From Clostridia bacterium (GTDB lineage Bacteria > UBA6262 > WVXT01 > JAUXBS01), in assembly GCA_030618495.1 (NCBI GenBank), contig JAUXDE010000018.1, forward strand, positions 1 to 19,991: a stretch of DNA of 19,991 nucleotides, written 5' to 3'. The notes under the pieces were generated by a model that was not told the DNA's origin, did no database searches, and was given only the letters and a program-made list of their open reading frames with translations. Below are positions 1 through 7,823 of the stretch, in pieces. How positions within the stretch are numbered: position 1 is the stretch's first letter; every line of letters starts with the position of its first letter. Both the position numbers and the translations under genes were made by a program.

Positions 1-3000
1 CTGACCGCTTCCACCCAGAACCCTGTGTTTAACGTGTCTATCCAGTAATCAAGCTCGCTGGTTCCGTCCTCTCCCGTGGCAAACCTGGCGTCCTCAAATA
101 ACGACTTCAGTTTGCCTCCTGATACCAGGGCGGCAGTGCCCAGATTCTCGTTGCTTATGTACACGGGGTAACCGGTCTGTACAGAACCGCTTTGCACAGT
201 TACTTCTTTCCTGTACAGCCATGTACCTAAATTGGCGTTCCTGAACGTATCCCACGCCGACCCCGCACCTGCGGTTTCGTTGACAGTAGTTACTATATTG
301 TTATAACTATCGCATACCTTTGCCGTTACCAGGCTCGTAGCCGCATTGTCCGCGAGGATGCTGATAGGTTGAGCGATGTTTACCAGTTTAACGGGAGTTC
401 CCGGTACCGTTTCTACCTCAACAGTTCCATCCGTAAGCACTGTTGATTCTGAAGTAACGACTGCCGTGCCAACACTTGTCGTTGACTGCATCATTACCGT
501 TCCAAACCCCGACACTGCCGACACTGCCGTCGGCGCCTGTAATGTTCCCGGCCCCGATATGTTAAATGTAATGCTATTTGTACAGTAACCCAGTACGTTA
601 TCACCGCTGTCACAAAGGAATGCTGTTATCAGGGATGTTTCCGAACCGTTCGCTTCTATTGATAACGCGGTTGCCGTGTTTATCAGTTTCGTCGGCGCAG
701 GTAACGAGGTATGAAAGTTCTGTTCCGAGCAGTATGTGCCTGATGAGTTCCTGTTGTCCCATACAAGTACTTTCCAGTAATAGTCTGTTTCATTATTCAA
801 TGTAGAACCCGCGTATACCGAAGTGGACGATGAGGTCGTTACCTTGCCTGAATTCCACATATCGCCTATATTAGATGATAAGTTTGCCGAACTGCCCGCC
901 ACCAGTAACTGGTACGCTAACTGCGTGTCACCGCCGTCAGGGTCTGAGAACGTCCAGGCGAAAGCAGGAGTGCCGTTTGCCACATTCGCCGGGTTTGTAT
1001 CACCTTCGCATAACGGGTTCATTGGCGCGTTCGGCGGGGTGTTACTCCCCCCTGTAGTTATTTCAACCGTTCCCTGCGTGAAGTTTTCTGACGTTGCCGT
1101 TACCGTTGCTGTCCCCGGAGCACCTGTTGACTTCAGCATCACCGTTGATACTCCATCTACTACATCTACAAACGTCGTTGTTATCAGGCTGCCTTCACCT
1201 GATACACTGAACGTTACTCCGCCTGCCTGGCTTTCCACCTCTGAACCCACAGAAGATACCGATGGTTCTGAGGAAATATATTTACGAATAAAGATATTGT
1301 CCACATAGAAAGGAAAACCATATCTCACTGTAACCCTGTCAAAGGTTGAATGGTTTGAATCAGGAGCTGTCTGGTTTAATATCATTGTCTGACCGGTACC
1401 GAGATATTGAATTTCTTTGTTCCCCCCGGATGTATGTATGAACCTGAAGCCATACCATGTATTCTCAGGAGGGTCCAGCACTGTTGCCGTTCCCAGTCCG
1501 GTTCTGGCCCCAGCATCCCTTCTACTTGCCGAAAAGTTGTTATCATTATGGGCAAAATGGAAATTATAGCCATTATAACTACTGTCCTCCAGTCCCAGCC
1601 CCTGCCAGTTTACCCCGGTAACTCTCTGTAGCCTTCCTTCAAATGCGTATCCGTCAGCAAAATCCAGAGTCTGTCCAATTGATTTCCAGCCACCGTTAGG
1701 GTCACCGTTAGTATCCTTTAAGAGGCTGTTGGAGCCGCCATAGGAAACGGCACTGCTCTGGCTGAGGGTGCCTGAATCTATATCAGTCCATCCGCTCCAG
1801 GTTTCAAAATCATCAAAGAAAACAAATGTATCGGAACCGCTGGTTACCGGACCGGCGGAAGAATTCCCATAATAAACGTATATAGTTGTATCTCCTGAGG
1901 CATTAACGGTTGATACTCGTACCCAGAAACCGGTAGCGCCAGCAGCATCCGGGGCAATCCAATAGCTGAATTCAGAATCATTAGTATCGGCAAACCTTAT
2001 CTCAGCATAATCCGCCTGCAGCTTTCCCAGGCTTACCAGCAAAGCTGTATCAATATCCGTTGTCGTGACATATATCTGATAATCATTTGCCATACTACCG
2101 GTATTATTTACCGTTATCTCTTTCCTGTACTGCCAGGCGCCTCCACCGGAATCTGAGAATCCGTTCCAGCTGGAACTGCCCGCTGTTTGCTGTACCGTAG
2201 TTACCGGATTATCGTTCACATCGAATACCCTTGTCGTCACCAGGCTCGTTGCCTCGCCGTCTGCCAGGATATTGATAGGATTCGCGGTGTTTACCAGTTT
2301 AACAGCAGGTCCCGTTACCGTTTCTATCTCAACAGTTCCATCGGTAAGCCCTGTTGATTGGGACGTTATTGTTGCCGTACCCAACGTTATAGTTGACTGC
2401 ATCATTACAGTCACTTCTCCTGCCGAGGCGGCCTTAACAGTAGTATCCAGCAGTATCCCCTCACCGCTTATATTGAAAGTTACCGTGTTCGTTGCGCCTG
2501 TTACGGTATTATTCCCGCTATCGCATAATATTGAAGTTATTATTGAAGTTGTCACACCGTCTGCGGTTATTGTAGCCGGTAATGCGGTTGATATTATTTT
2601 TTCCGGATTCGGAGTCACCTCAATTCCCACAGCACCTTCAACAAGGCTTCCGCTCTGGGAAGTTACTATGGAAGTGCCTACAACTATCCCCGACTGTAAT
2701 TCCACAGTTGCTATTCCTCCCGATGCCGCCATTGTTGTAATACCGAGTAATGTACCGCCACCCGTTACGCTGAATGTTACACTATCTACAGCTGTATCAA
2801 CAAACTGGTTAAAACTGTCACATATCCTTGCGGTTACCAGTGATGTTGCTGAACCGTCCGCCCTCATGGATAGCGGCGCCGCTGTGTTTATGAGTTTTAC
2901 CGGCCCGGTTGATGTGAACACCGTGTATATAGCTACAGTATCCTCTGTGTAGGCATTTGACGTAGCCGTTACTATTGCTGTCCCCTCGGATACTGTTGAC

Positions 3001-4922
3001 CGGAGCATTACAGTTGATAATCCGTTTACTATATCCGCCAGCGTTGTCGTTATAAGCGTGCCTTCTCCCGATACGGTAAATTCAATGCCATTTACTCCCG
3101 TTTCGTTGACTGTGGTTATAATACCATAGTTGGAATCACACACATAAGAACTTATAAGCGAAGTGCTGGTTCCATCCGGCTGTATTGTTACCGGGTCAGC
3201 AGTATTTAACAGCTTGACAGGGGCTCCAAAAGGTGTCATCTCAATATCGCCCCACTGGTCAGGCTGGGTAAACGCGCTGAGCATACGCCAATCATAGAAC
3301 TGGTACCCGTCAGCAACTTCGTCCTTGTCCCCTGCCGCAAAATCAATGCCTATATGATCAAGGTCCCCGGGAACGCCTCCCAGCGCCGTCCAGGCTATGG
3401 CTGCCTCAATTTTGTAACCGTAATCGGTATCGCCGTTATCATTAACAGTCCCGCTTGAAACAACCGCGCTCAAGAAATCCACTCCTAACGCTTCACCGTA
3501 GTCTTCCCTTATATTATTAAGGTTTATTGCATAGCGGTGATCATCCGCTCCCTGCCACGCGCCGTGGTCATTCAGCCTGTCAATAAAGAATTCAATACAA
3601 TCGTCTTCATGAATGATGCCGGAACCGGTTGAGTTTACAACGGAATTTAACTGGGTATCCGTAACATCGCAGGAGAAATAAAGGTAATTATCATCCCACA
3701 AAACTCTTACTATAGCGAAATTGTCTTTGTCCCCGCGGTCCGACAGGTCTTTCATCCGGATGGTGTCGCAATAAGCGAATTCCGATAGGTCACCGTCTAT
3801 ACTGATGGTGCCTGGCTCTCTTTTATAACAGCCTATTACTTTATCCGTAACCCTTATCATCATCTCGCACAACGGCTGGTTAATATGCTCTGTTGTGTCC
3901 TGTCCCAACGTCCAGTTCATTACGCCTAAAAGCCCCTGGTCCAATGCATATTCGCACTTAAACCTTATAGATTCGGGATTATCATAGCTTACAATCGACC
4001 GTAATGTCGTATTCTGTAGCCAGGGAACTTTACAGAAATCGTCCCAGTTTTCAGTCCAGTCGCCACCGTTTATAATGTCAATTACGCCTGGATAATTCGG
4101 TGCGGAGTTACCCCCGGGAACGGGGGCAATGTCACCTAAATTGTCTACTTCATCATACCTGCGTCCGTAAAAAGGCAGTCCTAAAACGAGTTTATTCTTG
4201 GCAATATTCCTGTTATTGGCTCCGCAATAACTGGTTCCCCCGCTGGTGTTAAACATATAAACAGTCCTATCGCAGGATGAGTATGTTGCCCCCGCGTCCT
4301 GGTATAACGGGGAATTATGCCCTACATAGGTCCAGGCCAGGTCATACGTCATCAGGTTAAACCAGTCAAGGTACTGTGGTAGTACTGCCCAGTCAAATCC
4401 CGTATCACCCCAGCATGAACCCGGAAAAGCTCCTGTCAAAAGATATTCCGGATTAACACCGTCCAGAGCATTTCTCATTGCAATAACTAACTGCGTAAAA
4501 TTATCACGGTTCCCTGCGCTGGGCACTTCCCAGTCAAAATCCACTCCGTCATATTCATAATTAACCACAAAGTTAGTGGTGTTTCTCACGAGGTTCGCCC
4601 TTAATGCGGGGTCAGCTACAATGATTTCCCAATCCGCAGCATCACCCGGGCCGGCAAGAGATATAAGTACTTTTGTGCCATATTTATGAGCAAGAGTGTT
4701 TAAAGTTGAATTTACGATAGCGCCTTCATTCTCAAGGCTTCCATCGCTGTTGAATTGTAAGAAAGCATGGTTTATATGGGTTAAACCTTCATACCTTAAG
4801 TATTCAGCTGAAATCCTAGTATTTTGATAATAACCTATAACAAGGGGCCTGTCTGCGGCATTGGCAGAAACATGGAATAAGACAATAATAATCGGCAATA
4901 CTATTTTCAATGCTTTTTTCAT
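1..4922 (-). CDS. Secreted multidomain GH18 chitinase-like protein, 3' end beyond the window
   Basis: An uninterrupted frame of 1640 codons runs from an ATG at 4922 to the left edge. A signal peptide (about residues 1-22, MKKALKIV then a hydrophobic core ending ANA) precedes a GH18 TIM barrel (about 25-355). The catalytic motif DGVDFDWE is complete (D125, D128, D130, proton donor E132), followed by MTYD (Y193, D194), LGLPFYGR and the terminal VMNW (W337). A CBM9-like carbohydrate-binding domain spans about 371-562. Invasin/Big-type Ig repeats of about 101 residues follow (about 563, 668, 770, 870). A DUF2341 plus concanavalin-like module (about 912-1237) interrupts the fourth, then come an FN3-like domain (about 1290-1406), another Ig repeat and a second DUF2341 at the edge. 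TAAAGGAG lies 10 nt before the ATG. Family knowledge supports hydrolysis of chitin or related beta-1,4-GlcNAc polymers; substrate and anchoring are unknown because the C-terminus is missing. Confidence 0.93.
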   Translation of the reverse strand, partial: MKKALKIVLPIIIVLFHVSANAADRPLVIGYYQNTRISAEYLRYEGLTHINHAFLQFNSDGSLENEGAIVNSTLNTLAHKYGTKVLISLAGPGDAADWEIIVADPALRANLVRNTTNFVVNYEYDGVDFDWEVPSAGNRDNFTQLVIAMRNALDGVNPEYLLTGAFPGSCWGDTGFDWAVLPQYLDWFNLMTYDLAWTYVGHNSPLYQDAGATYSSCDRTVYMFNTSGGTSYCGANNRNIAKNKLVLGLPFYGRRYDEVDNLGDIAPVPGGNSAPNYPGVIDIINGGDWTENWDDFCKVPWLQNTTLRSIVSYDNPESIRFKCEYALDQGLLGVMNWTLGQDTTEHINQPLCEMMIRVTDKVIGCYKREPGTISIDGDLSEFAYCDTIRMKDLSDRGDKDNFAIVRVLWDDNYLYFSCDVTDTQLNSVVNSTGSGIIHEDDCIEFFIDRLNDHGAWQGADDHRYAINLNNIREDYGEALGVDFLSAVVSSGTVNDNGDTDYGYKIEAAIAWTALGGVPGDLDHIGIDFAAGDKDEVADGYQFYDWRMLSAFTQPDQWGDIEMTPFGAPVKLLNTADPVTIQPDGTSTSLISSYVCDSNYGIITTVNETGVNGIEFTVSGEGTLITTTLADIVNGLSTVMLRSTVSEGTAIVTATSNAYTEDTVAIYTVFTSTGPVKLINTAAPLSMRADGSATSLVTARICDSFNQFVDTAVDSVTFSVTGGGTLLGITTMAASGGIATVELQSGIVVGTSIVTSQSGSLVEGAVGIEVTPNPEKIISTALPATITADGVTTSIITSILCDSGNNTVTGATNTVTFNISGEGILLDTTVKAASAGEVTVMMQSTITLGTATITSQSTGLTDGTVEIETVTGPAVKLVNTANPINILADGEATSLVTTRVFDVNDNPVTTVQQTAGSSSWNGFSDSGGGAWQYRKEITVNNTGSMANDYQIYVTTTDIDTALLVSLGKLQADYAEIRFADTNDSEFSYWIAPDAAGATGFWVRVSTVNASGDTTIYVYYGNSSAGPVTSGSDTFVFFDDFETWSGWTDIDSGTLSQSSAVSYGGSNSLLKDTNGDPNGGWKSIGQTLDFADGYAFEGRLQRVTGVNWQGLGLEDSSYNGYNFHFAHNDNNFSASRRDAGARTGLGTATVLDPPENTWYGFRFIHTSGGNKEIQYLGTGQTMILNQTAPDSNHSTFDRVTVRYGFPFYVDNIFIRKYISSEPSVSSVGSEVESQAGGVTFSVSGEGSLITTTFVDVVDGVSTVMLKSTGAPGTATVTATSENFTQGTVEITTGGSNTPPNAPMNPLCEGDTNPANVANGTPAFAWTFSDPDGGDTQLAYQLLVAGSSANLSSNIGDMWNSGKVTTSSSTSVYAGSTLNNETDYYWKVLVWDNRNSSGTYCSEQNFHTSLPAPTKLINTATALSIEANGSETSLITAFLCDSGDNVLGYCTNSITFNISGPGTLQAPTAVSAVSGFGTVMMQSTTSVGTAVVTSESTVLTDGTVEVETVPGTPVKLVNIAQPISILADNAATSLVTAKVCDSYNNIVTTVNETAGAGSAWDTFRNANLGTWLYRKEVTVQSGSVQTGYPVYISNENLGTAALVSGGKLKSLFEDARFATGEDGTSELDYWIDTLNTGFWVEAV
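1222..2205 (-). other. DUF2341/concanavalin-like module inserted inside an Ig-like repeat
   Basis: Within the chitinase-like protein, the fourth Ig repeat stops after VTTVQQTAG and resumes about 328 residues later at GGVTFSVSGEG, which is exactly the next strand seen in the uninterrupted repeats. The intervening protein begins WQYRKEITV and contains the DUF2341 signature around EIRFADTNDSEFSYWI and YVYYGN. A LamG-like jelly-roll stretch (FFDDFE to VDNIFIRKY) follows. The same arrangement restarts at about positions 240-1, where VTTVNETAG is followed by LYRKEVTV and the window ends. The boundaries are read by eye from the repeat pattern. Confidence 0.75.
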
Positions 4923-4948
4923 GATTGTTTAACTCCTTTATTCAATCA

Positions 4949-4967
4949 ACTGTCGTTCCCTTACAGT
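4949..4967 (-). promoter_or_regulatory. Small hairpin in the chitinase mRNA leader
   Basis: ACTGT and ACAGT pair across a 9-nt loop, ending 26 nt before the start codon and just upstream of the Shine-Dalgarno sequence. A second small hairpin (GCTCY/RGAGC) lies at 5024-5038. Both are short and might arise by chance. They match no riboswitch class I know. Confidence 0.25.
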
Positions 4968-5099
4968 ATTTTTCCACAGACACTTCACTTCCAGCACTTC
5001 TTATTCATTACATTTACAATGTCGCTCTTTCGCGGAGCTTAAAATATCACATTAAACCATAAAAAGAAAGAATTCTATTTACTTTCTTATTATATATAT

Positions 5100-5128
5100 A
5101 TTATACCTTCTCTTTTATCAATTGTCCA
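5100..5128 (-). promoter_or_regulatory. Sigma-70 type promoter for the chitinase-like gene
   Basis: On the minus strand TGGACA (5128-5123, five of six bases of the -35 consensus) is followed by exactly 17 bp and TATAAT (5105-5100, full -10 consensus). The predicted start near 5093 gives a leader of about 170 nt before the ATG at 4922. Direct repeats sit just upstream, where activators often bind. Confidence 0.65.
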
Positions 5129-5131
5129 CAA

Positions 5132-5160
5132 CAAAATCACTAACACAGCAAAATCACTAA
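5132..5160. repeat. Two 12-bp direct repeats upstream of the chitinase promoter
   Basis: CAAAATCACTAA occurs at 5132-5143 and, identically, at 5149-5160 (17 bp start to start). The proximal copy ends 3 bp from the -35 hexamer. The position fits a tandem activator site, but no regulator can be named. Confidence 0.5.
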
Positions 5161-5181
5161 ATGCTGGAAACAGGGATAGAC

Positions 5182-5206
5182 CCCCTCTCTCAATATATTG
5201 AGGGTA
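5182..5206. promoter_or_regulatory. Palindrome/hairpin with perfect 14-bp core
   Basis: CTCAATATATTGAG (5189-5202) is its own reverse complement, and flanking C and G runs could lengthen an RNA stem. It lies about 95 bp beyond the stop of the lamin-tail gene and 55 bp upstream of the chitinase -35. It could be an operator or a weak terminator. No T-run follows on the minus strand, so a classical intrinsic terminator is unlikely. Confidence 0.35.
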
Positions 5207-5299
5207 ACCGAAATATTACATATGGAACAATAGGCAGAAACAATCTCGCAGGAATAGACAAAGAAAAAACAAAATTATTGAAAAATCAGCAGTAATTGA

Positions 5300-6250
5300 T
5301 TATTTAAAAGAGATGTACTTGATTTTTATCGGTTCTGAAAACAGAAATTCCTTTTTACCGGAGTCTTTTGCGAATACTTCAAGAAGAGCCCTGTACTCGC
5401 CCGGCTCCACCATTCCTCCATAGGAGTCCCTCTCGTCCCAGACACAACTCCCCTGCACCCCCTCTTTTGCAGGTTCCCTGTCAGCCATGCCGGACTCTTC
5501 ATTGAGCAAAGTTCTTACCAATTTATCCCTGCCGTAAATCCTTATGGATGCGAACGCCCCGGATGGAACCGAATAATCAATCACCAGGGGCGGAATCATT
5601 GAATTCAGGATTCTCATGCTTACAAGTTCCTTTTTAATCCCAGGCACGCGGCTGTTCTTTGCCCCGGGAGTGCCGTTTATTGATTTTTCTTTTTTGTCAA
5701 TACCGTTTATTACCGCGCCCTTATTGGTATGCCAGTTGTCCCGGGCCCTGCCGGAACAGGCAGGATCCGTTCTCTCCATTGAGTAACACGGCTTTTTCTT
5801 TACTCCCGCATACCACGGCTTTCTTATCCTTCCAACCACATCAATAACCCTTTTGTTTCCGTTCTTCAACGTAAGCTTTTCACCTTTATCATTAAGATCC
5901 ATAATTGGACTGATGAAATCGGCGGGAATATTTCTTATACAGTCATCGTCTTTTTCAATAAGGAAGTACCCCTTTGCGGGGATAATCCCGCTGATACCCG
6001 TAATGAACTGATTGGCGCTCCCGTAACTCTCATCTTCTATTGACCAGTTATCCAGGCAAACCGGATATCCCGTATTGTTAAATAGTTCTATCCATTCATC
6101 GCCGCCCCCCCCTCCAGCCGTGCCCATCCAGGCAATTTCGTTAATAACAACATCCCCTCTTTCTGTTCCGTACGCCCGGTTTAACGGCAGGAAGACAAGC
6201 ATGATACTTGGTATAAATAAGACCGCCAGCAATTTCTTTTTCTTTCGCAT
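5300..6250 (-). CDS. Secreted lamin-tail domain protein with FlgD-Ig-like C-terminus
   Basis: This 316-residue protein starts at ATG 6250, four nt after the HAD stop codon, so the two are probably co-transcribed. A lysine-rich start and hydrophobic segment (residues 1-27) form a signal peptide. Residues about 33-140 match the lamin-tail domain (VVINEIAWMG, DEWIELFNN, then GYFLIEKDD and LTLKNG), a beta-sandwich found in secreted bacterial proteins. The C-terminal 90 residues (SIRIYG, VRTLLNEESG, CVWDERDSYGG, PGEYRALLE) resemble the FlgD-Ig fold used as a terminal module in many surface proteins of related phyla. An 8-base C tract (poly-G in the mRNA) encodes part of the GGGGG run at residues 46-50. 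The function is unknown; a surface-associated role is inferred. Confidence 0.85.
   Translation of the reverse strand: MRKKKKLLAVLFIPSIMLVFLPLNRAYGTERGDVVINEIAWMGTAGGGGGDEWIELFNNTGYPVCLDNWSIEDESYGSANQFITGISGIIPAKGYFLIEKDDDCIRNIPADFISPIMDLNDKGEKLTLKNGNKRVIDVVGRIRKPWYAGVKKKPCYSMERTDPACSGRARDNWHTNKGAVINGIDKKEKSINGTPGAKNSRVPGIKKELVSMRILNSMIPPLVIDYSVPSGAFASIRIYGRDKLVRTLLNEESGMADREPAKEGVQGSCVWDERDSYGGMVEPGEYRALLEVFAKDSGKKEFLFSEPIKIKYISFK
6105..6112 (-). repeat. Poly-G8 tract in the lamin-tail gene
   Basis: Eight consecutive C on the plus strand (G in the mRNA) lie near the 5' end of the coding region, within codons for the glycine run at residues 46-50. Tracts of this length can slip. A one-base change would truncate the protein soon after the signal peptide. 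Confidence 0.6.
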
Positions 6251-6254
6251 TGTT

Positions 6255-6938
6255 TTACTTCCCGTTTTCCTTCTTCACAACGTCTATCAAGTCCATTATA
6301 TCGTTAAATTCATAGTCAGCCCCGGAATCAGTGAGGTTTTTTTCATTACCATAACGCGCAAAAGCAGTCTTTATACCCAGATTTTTTGCTCCATGTATGT
6401 CCCTCTCTACCCAATCACCAAGCATCAACACTTCACGCGGCTTCAACTCCAGGATTTCCAGCGCCATTTTAAAGGGTTTCGGGGAAGGCTTTCTTTCACC
6501 CGTGTCATCATAGGTCAGGACCTGATCGAAATAATGCTGTAAACCCAGGGAACATATTCTCATCCACGCGGGAAGTCTCGGGGCATCCGAAACGATAATC
6601 ATCTTAATCCCCATCTTACCCAGGCTCGTAAGAGTCATATTGACATGCGGGTAAAGAGTCATGCTTCCTTCTTTCGCTTTCCTGTAACCCACAATACCCG
6701 CCGCGAGTATCCGGTAATCAATCTGCCCGAAACTCTTCTCCAGGACTTTATCAAAAACCTGCTGGTCCTCTATTCCTTCCTTATCATAAATATCATATAT
6801 CTTTTTAAGCAGTTCGTCCCTGTCTATGTTCGCGCCTGCATCAATCATCGCGTCCACCGCCGCTTCAACCGATGCGGTTTTAAACTTCACAAAATCCATC
6901 AATGTATTATCAAGGTCAAATATTACCGCTTTAATCAT
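6255..6938 (-). CDS. HAD-superfamily hydrolase (subfamily IA-like phosphatase)
   Basis: The preferred start is ATG 6938, giving 227 residues that begin MIKAVIFDLDNTL, with TAAGG five nt upstream. A GTG at 6965 would add nine unconvincing residues. All four HAD motifs are present: motif I DLDNTL (nucleophile D8, acid/base D10), motif II VSDAP (S117), motif III GERKPSPKPF (K150) and motif IV GDWVERD (D175, D180). A helical cap between motifs I and II fits subfamily IA, which includes phosphoglycolate-phosphatase and PpaX-like enzymes. The substrate cannot be read from sequence. It is a cytoplasmic, Mg-dependent phosphatase, placed between the signalling genes and the lamin-tail gene without an obvious functional link. 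Confidence 0.9.
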   Translation of the reverse strand: MIKAVIFDLDNTLMDFVKFKTASVEAAVDAMIDAGANIDRDELLKKIYDIYDKEGIEDQQVFDKVLEKSFGQIDYRILAAGIVGYRKAKEGSMTLYPHVNMTLTSLGKMGIKMIIVSDAPRLPAWMRICSLGLQHYFDQVLTYDDTGERKPSPKPFKMALEILELKPREVLMLGDWVERDIHGAKNLGIKTAFARYGNEKNLTDSGADYEFNDIMDLIDVVKKENGK

Positions 6939-7039
6939 AAATACCTTATTAGTGCTCTGTGACACAAATTCCCAGAAAAAGGGAACGGCCCAGATTCTTT
7001 TAAAACTTCATCTTACCGGAAAAACCTAGTGTAGTGTTT

Positions 7040-7411
7040 CTACTTTAACCGCTGATTCACATACTCGGAAAGTAAAACCCTTTCTTCCTGTGAGATATCC
7101 TTGAAGAATATTCCAAGAATATCACCACCCTGGTCCTTCCTCATCCACATGATTTCTCCCATGGTTTTAATAGACCTTCCCATGTCGGGTATGTCTATTT
7201 CCACATCAACGCGCCCCTTGCTTTTATACACCTTTTCCATGGCGTCCTCTTGAAGCAAAGACATCTCCATGCAAAGCCCCCCGGCGCTTATATCCCTGCC
7301 CGATGCTTCAAAAACATGCATATCATCCTGCCCGTTTTTAATCTTGAATTTAATTGGGAATTTAACTTCCAACCTTGGATGTTTTCTTCTATTCATACCG
7401 GAATAAGCCAT
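7040..7411 (-). CDS. PilZ domain protein, probable c-di-GMP effector
   Basis: The 123-residue product is essentially a single PilZ domain. It has both c-di-GMP binding signatures: RxxxR within NRRKHPR (R9-R13) and DxSxxG as DISAGG (D40, S42, G45). The remaining beta-barrel includes GEIMWMR and LGIFFKDIS. It starts at ATG 7411 one nt after the receiver gene's TGA, with AAGGAG at good spacing, so translation is probably coupled. No signal peptide or membrane helix is seen, so it is cytoplasmic. In well-studied flagellar systems the PilZ protein YcgR binds the rotor or stator and brakes the motor on c-di-GMP. Its place beside a motor/sensory cluster suggests a comparable role here, by inference. 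Confidence 0.92.
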   Translation of the reverse strand: MAYSGMNRRKHPRLEVKFPIKFKIKNGQDDMHVFEASGRDISAGGLCMEMSLLQEDAMEKVYKSKGRVDVEIDIPDMGRSIKTMGEIMWMRKDQGGDILGIFFKDISQEERVLLSEYVNQRLK

Positions 7412-7412
7412 A

Positions 7413-7811
7413 TCATTCTCCTTTTTTTAGACTTGCAACAATCTTGTCAAGTAACTCCTTCGGGGTAAAAGGCTGGACTATATAGGCGTCAGCCCCTTCC
7501 TGCAGAGCCCTCATCAATTTCAACTCATTCCCCTTACCGGAAACACACAGCACGGGAATTTCCTGAGTTCTTTCCTCCTCTTTTAATTTTGTAATAACAT
7601 CTATAGTATCCATGTTTTCGAGCGCTATGTTCATAACTATTATGCTGGGCCTTCTTTTTTCTATCAGGCTCATCAACTCCACTTCATAGGAAGTAACCTC
7701 CACCCTATAGTAATTTTTTCTCAGCAAAAAAGTTATCAACTTTATTATGCCGGGATCGTCTTCGGCAACCAGCACTCTCAGGGAACTTTCCATTCTATAA
7801 CTTGCAGCCAT
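7413..7811 (-). CDS. Degenerate (pseudo-)receiver protein
   Basis: A stand-alone response-regulator receiver fold of 132 residues, with ATG at 7811 (an internal ATG at 7793, residue 7, is also possible; neither has an ideally spaced ribosome site). The acidic pair (AEDD, residues 17-19), beta3 strand, switch Ser (S91) and the overall alpha/beta pattern are visible. However, the phospho-accepting Asp is Asn (N61 in IIVMNIALENMD) and the invariant Lys is Gln (Q113 in YIVQPF). Both are read directly from AAC and CAG codons. Classical aspartyl phosphorylation is therefore unlikely. It lies between a normal double receiver and a PilZ gene, 12 nt after the former. It may act as a constitutive or allosteric adaptor. 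Confidence 0.9.
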   Translation of the reverse strand: MAASYRMESSLRVLVAEDDPGIIKLITFLLRKNYYRVEVTSYEVELMSLIEKRRPSIIVMNIALENMDTIDVITKLKEEERTQEIPVLCVSGKGNELKLMRALQEGADAYIVQPFTPKELLDKIVASLKKGE

Positions 7812-7823
7812 CCTTTCTTGAAA

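Larger units (their letters stand above)
4923..5299. other. Intergenic regulatory region before the chitinase-like gene
   Basis: This is the only gene-free stretch above 300 bases. Reading the minus strand downstream of the lamin-tail gene, it holds a palindrome/hairpin (5182-5206), a pair of 12-bp direct repeats (5132-5160), a sigma-70 type promoter (5100-5128) and a leader of about 170 nt with two short hairpins. I see no small ORF, tRNA or recognisable riboswitch. The composition is clearly more AT-rich than the flanking genes. Confidence 0.7.

Noticed and set aside
2272-2952. Long open frame on the plus strand (226 codons)
   Set aside because: It is antisense to the Ig repeats of the chitinase-like gene, has a low-complexity Val/Thr/Pro composition explained by the codons opposite, and matches no family. 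Other plus-strand frames in the window are similar shadows.
4949-5093. Riboswitch (for example c-di-GMP) in the chitinase leader
   Set aside because: Only short hairpins are present, and the conserved core sequences of classes I know are not visible.
5182-5206. Intrinsic terminator after the lamin-tail gene
   Set aside because: The hairpin has no following T-run on the minus strand, and the core is an AT-rich palindrome more like an operator.
6939-6965. GTG start of the HAD gene at 6965
   Set aside because: ATG 6938 has TAAGG at five-nt spacing and begins directly at the first strand of the HAD fold.
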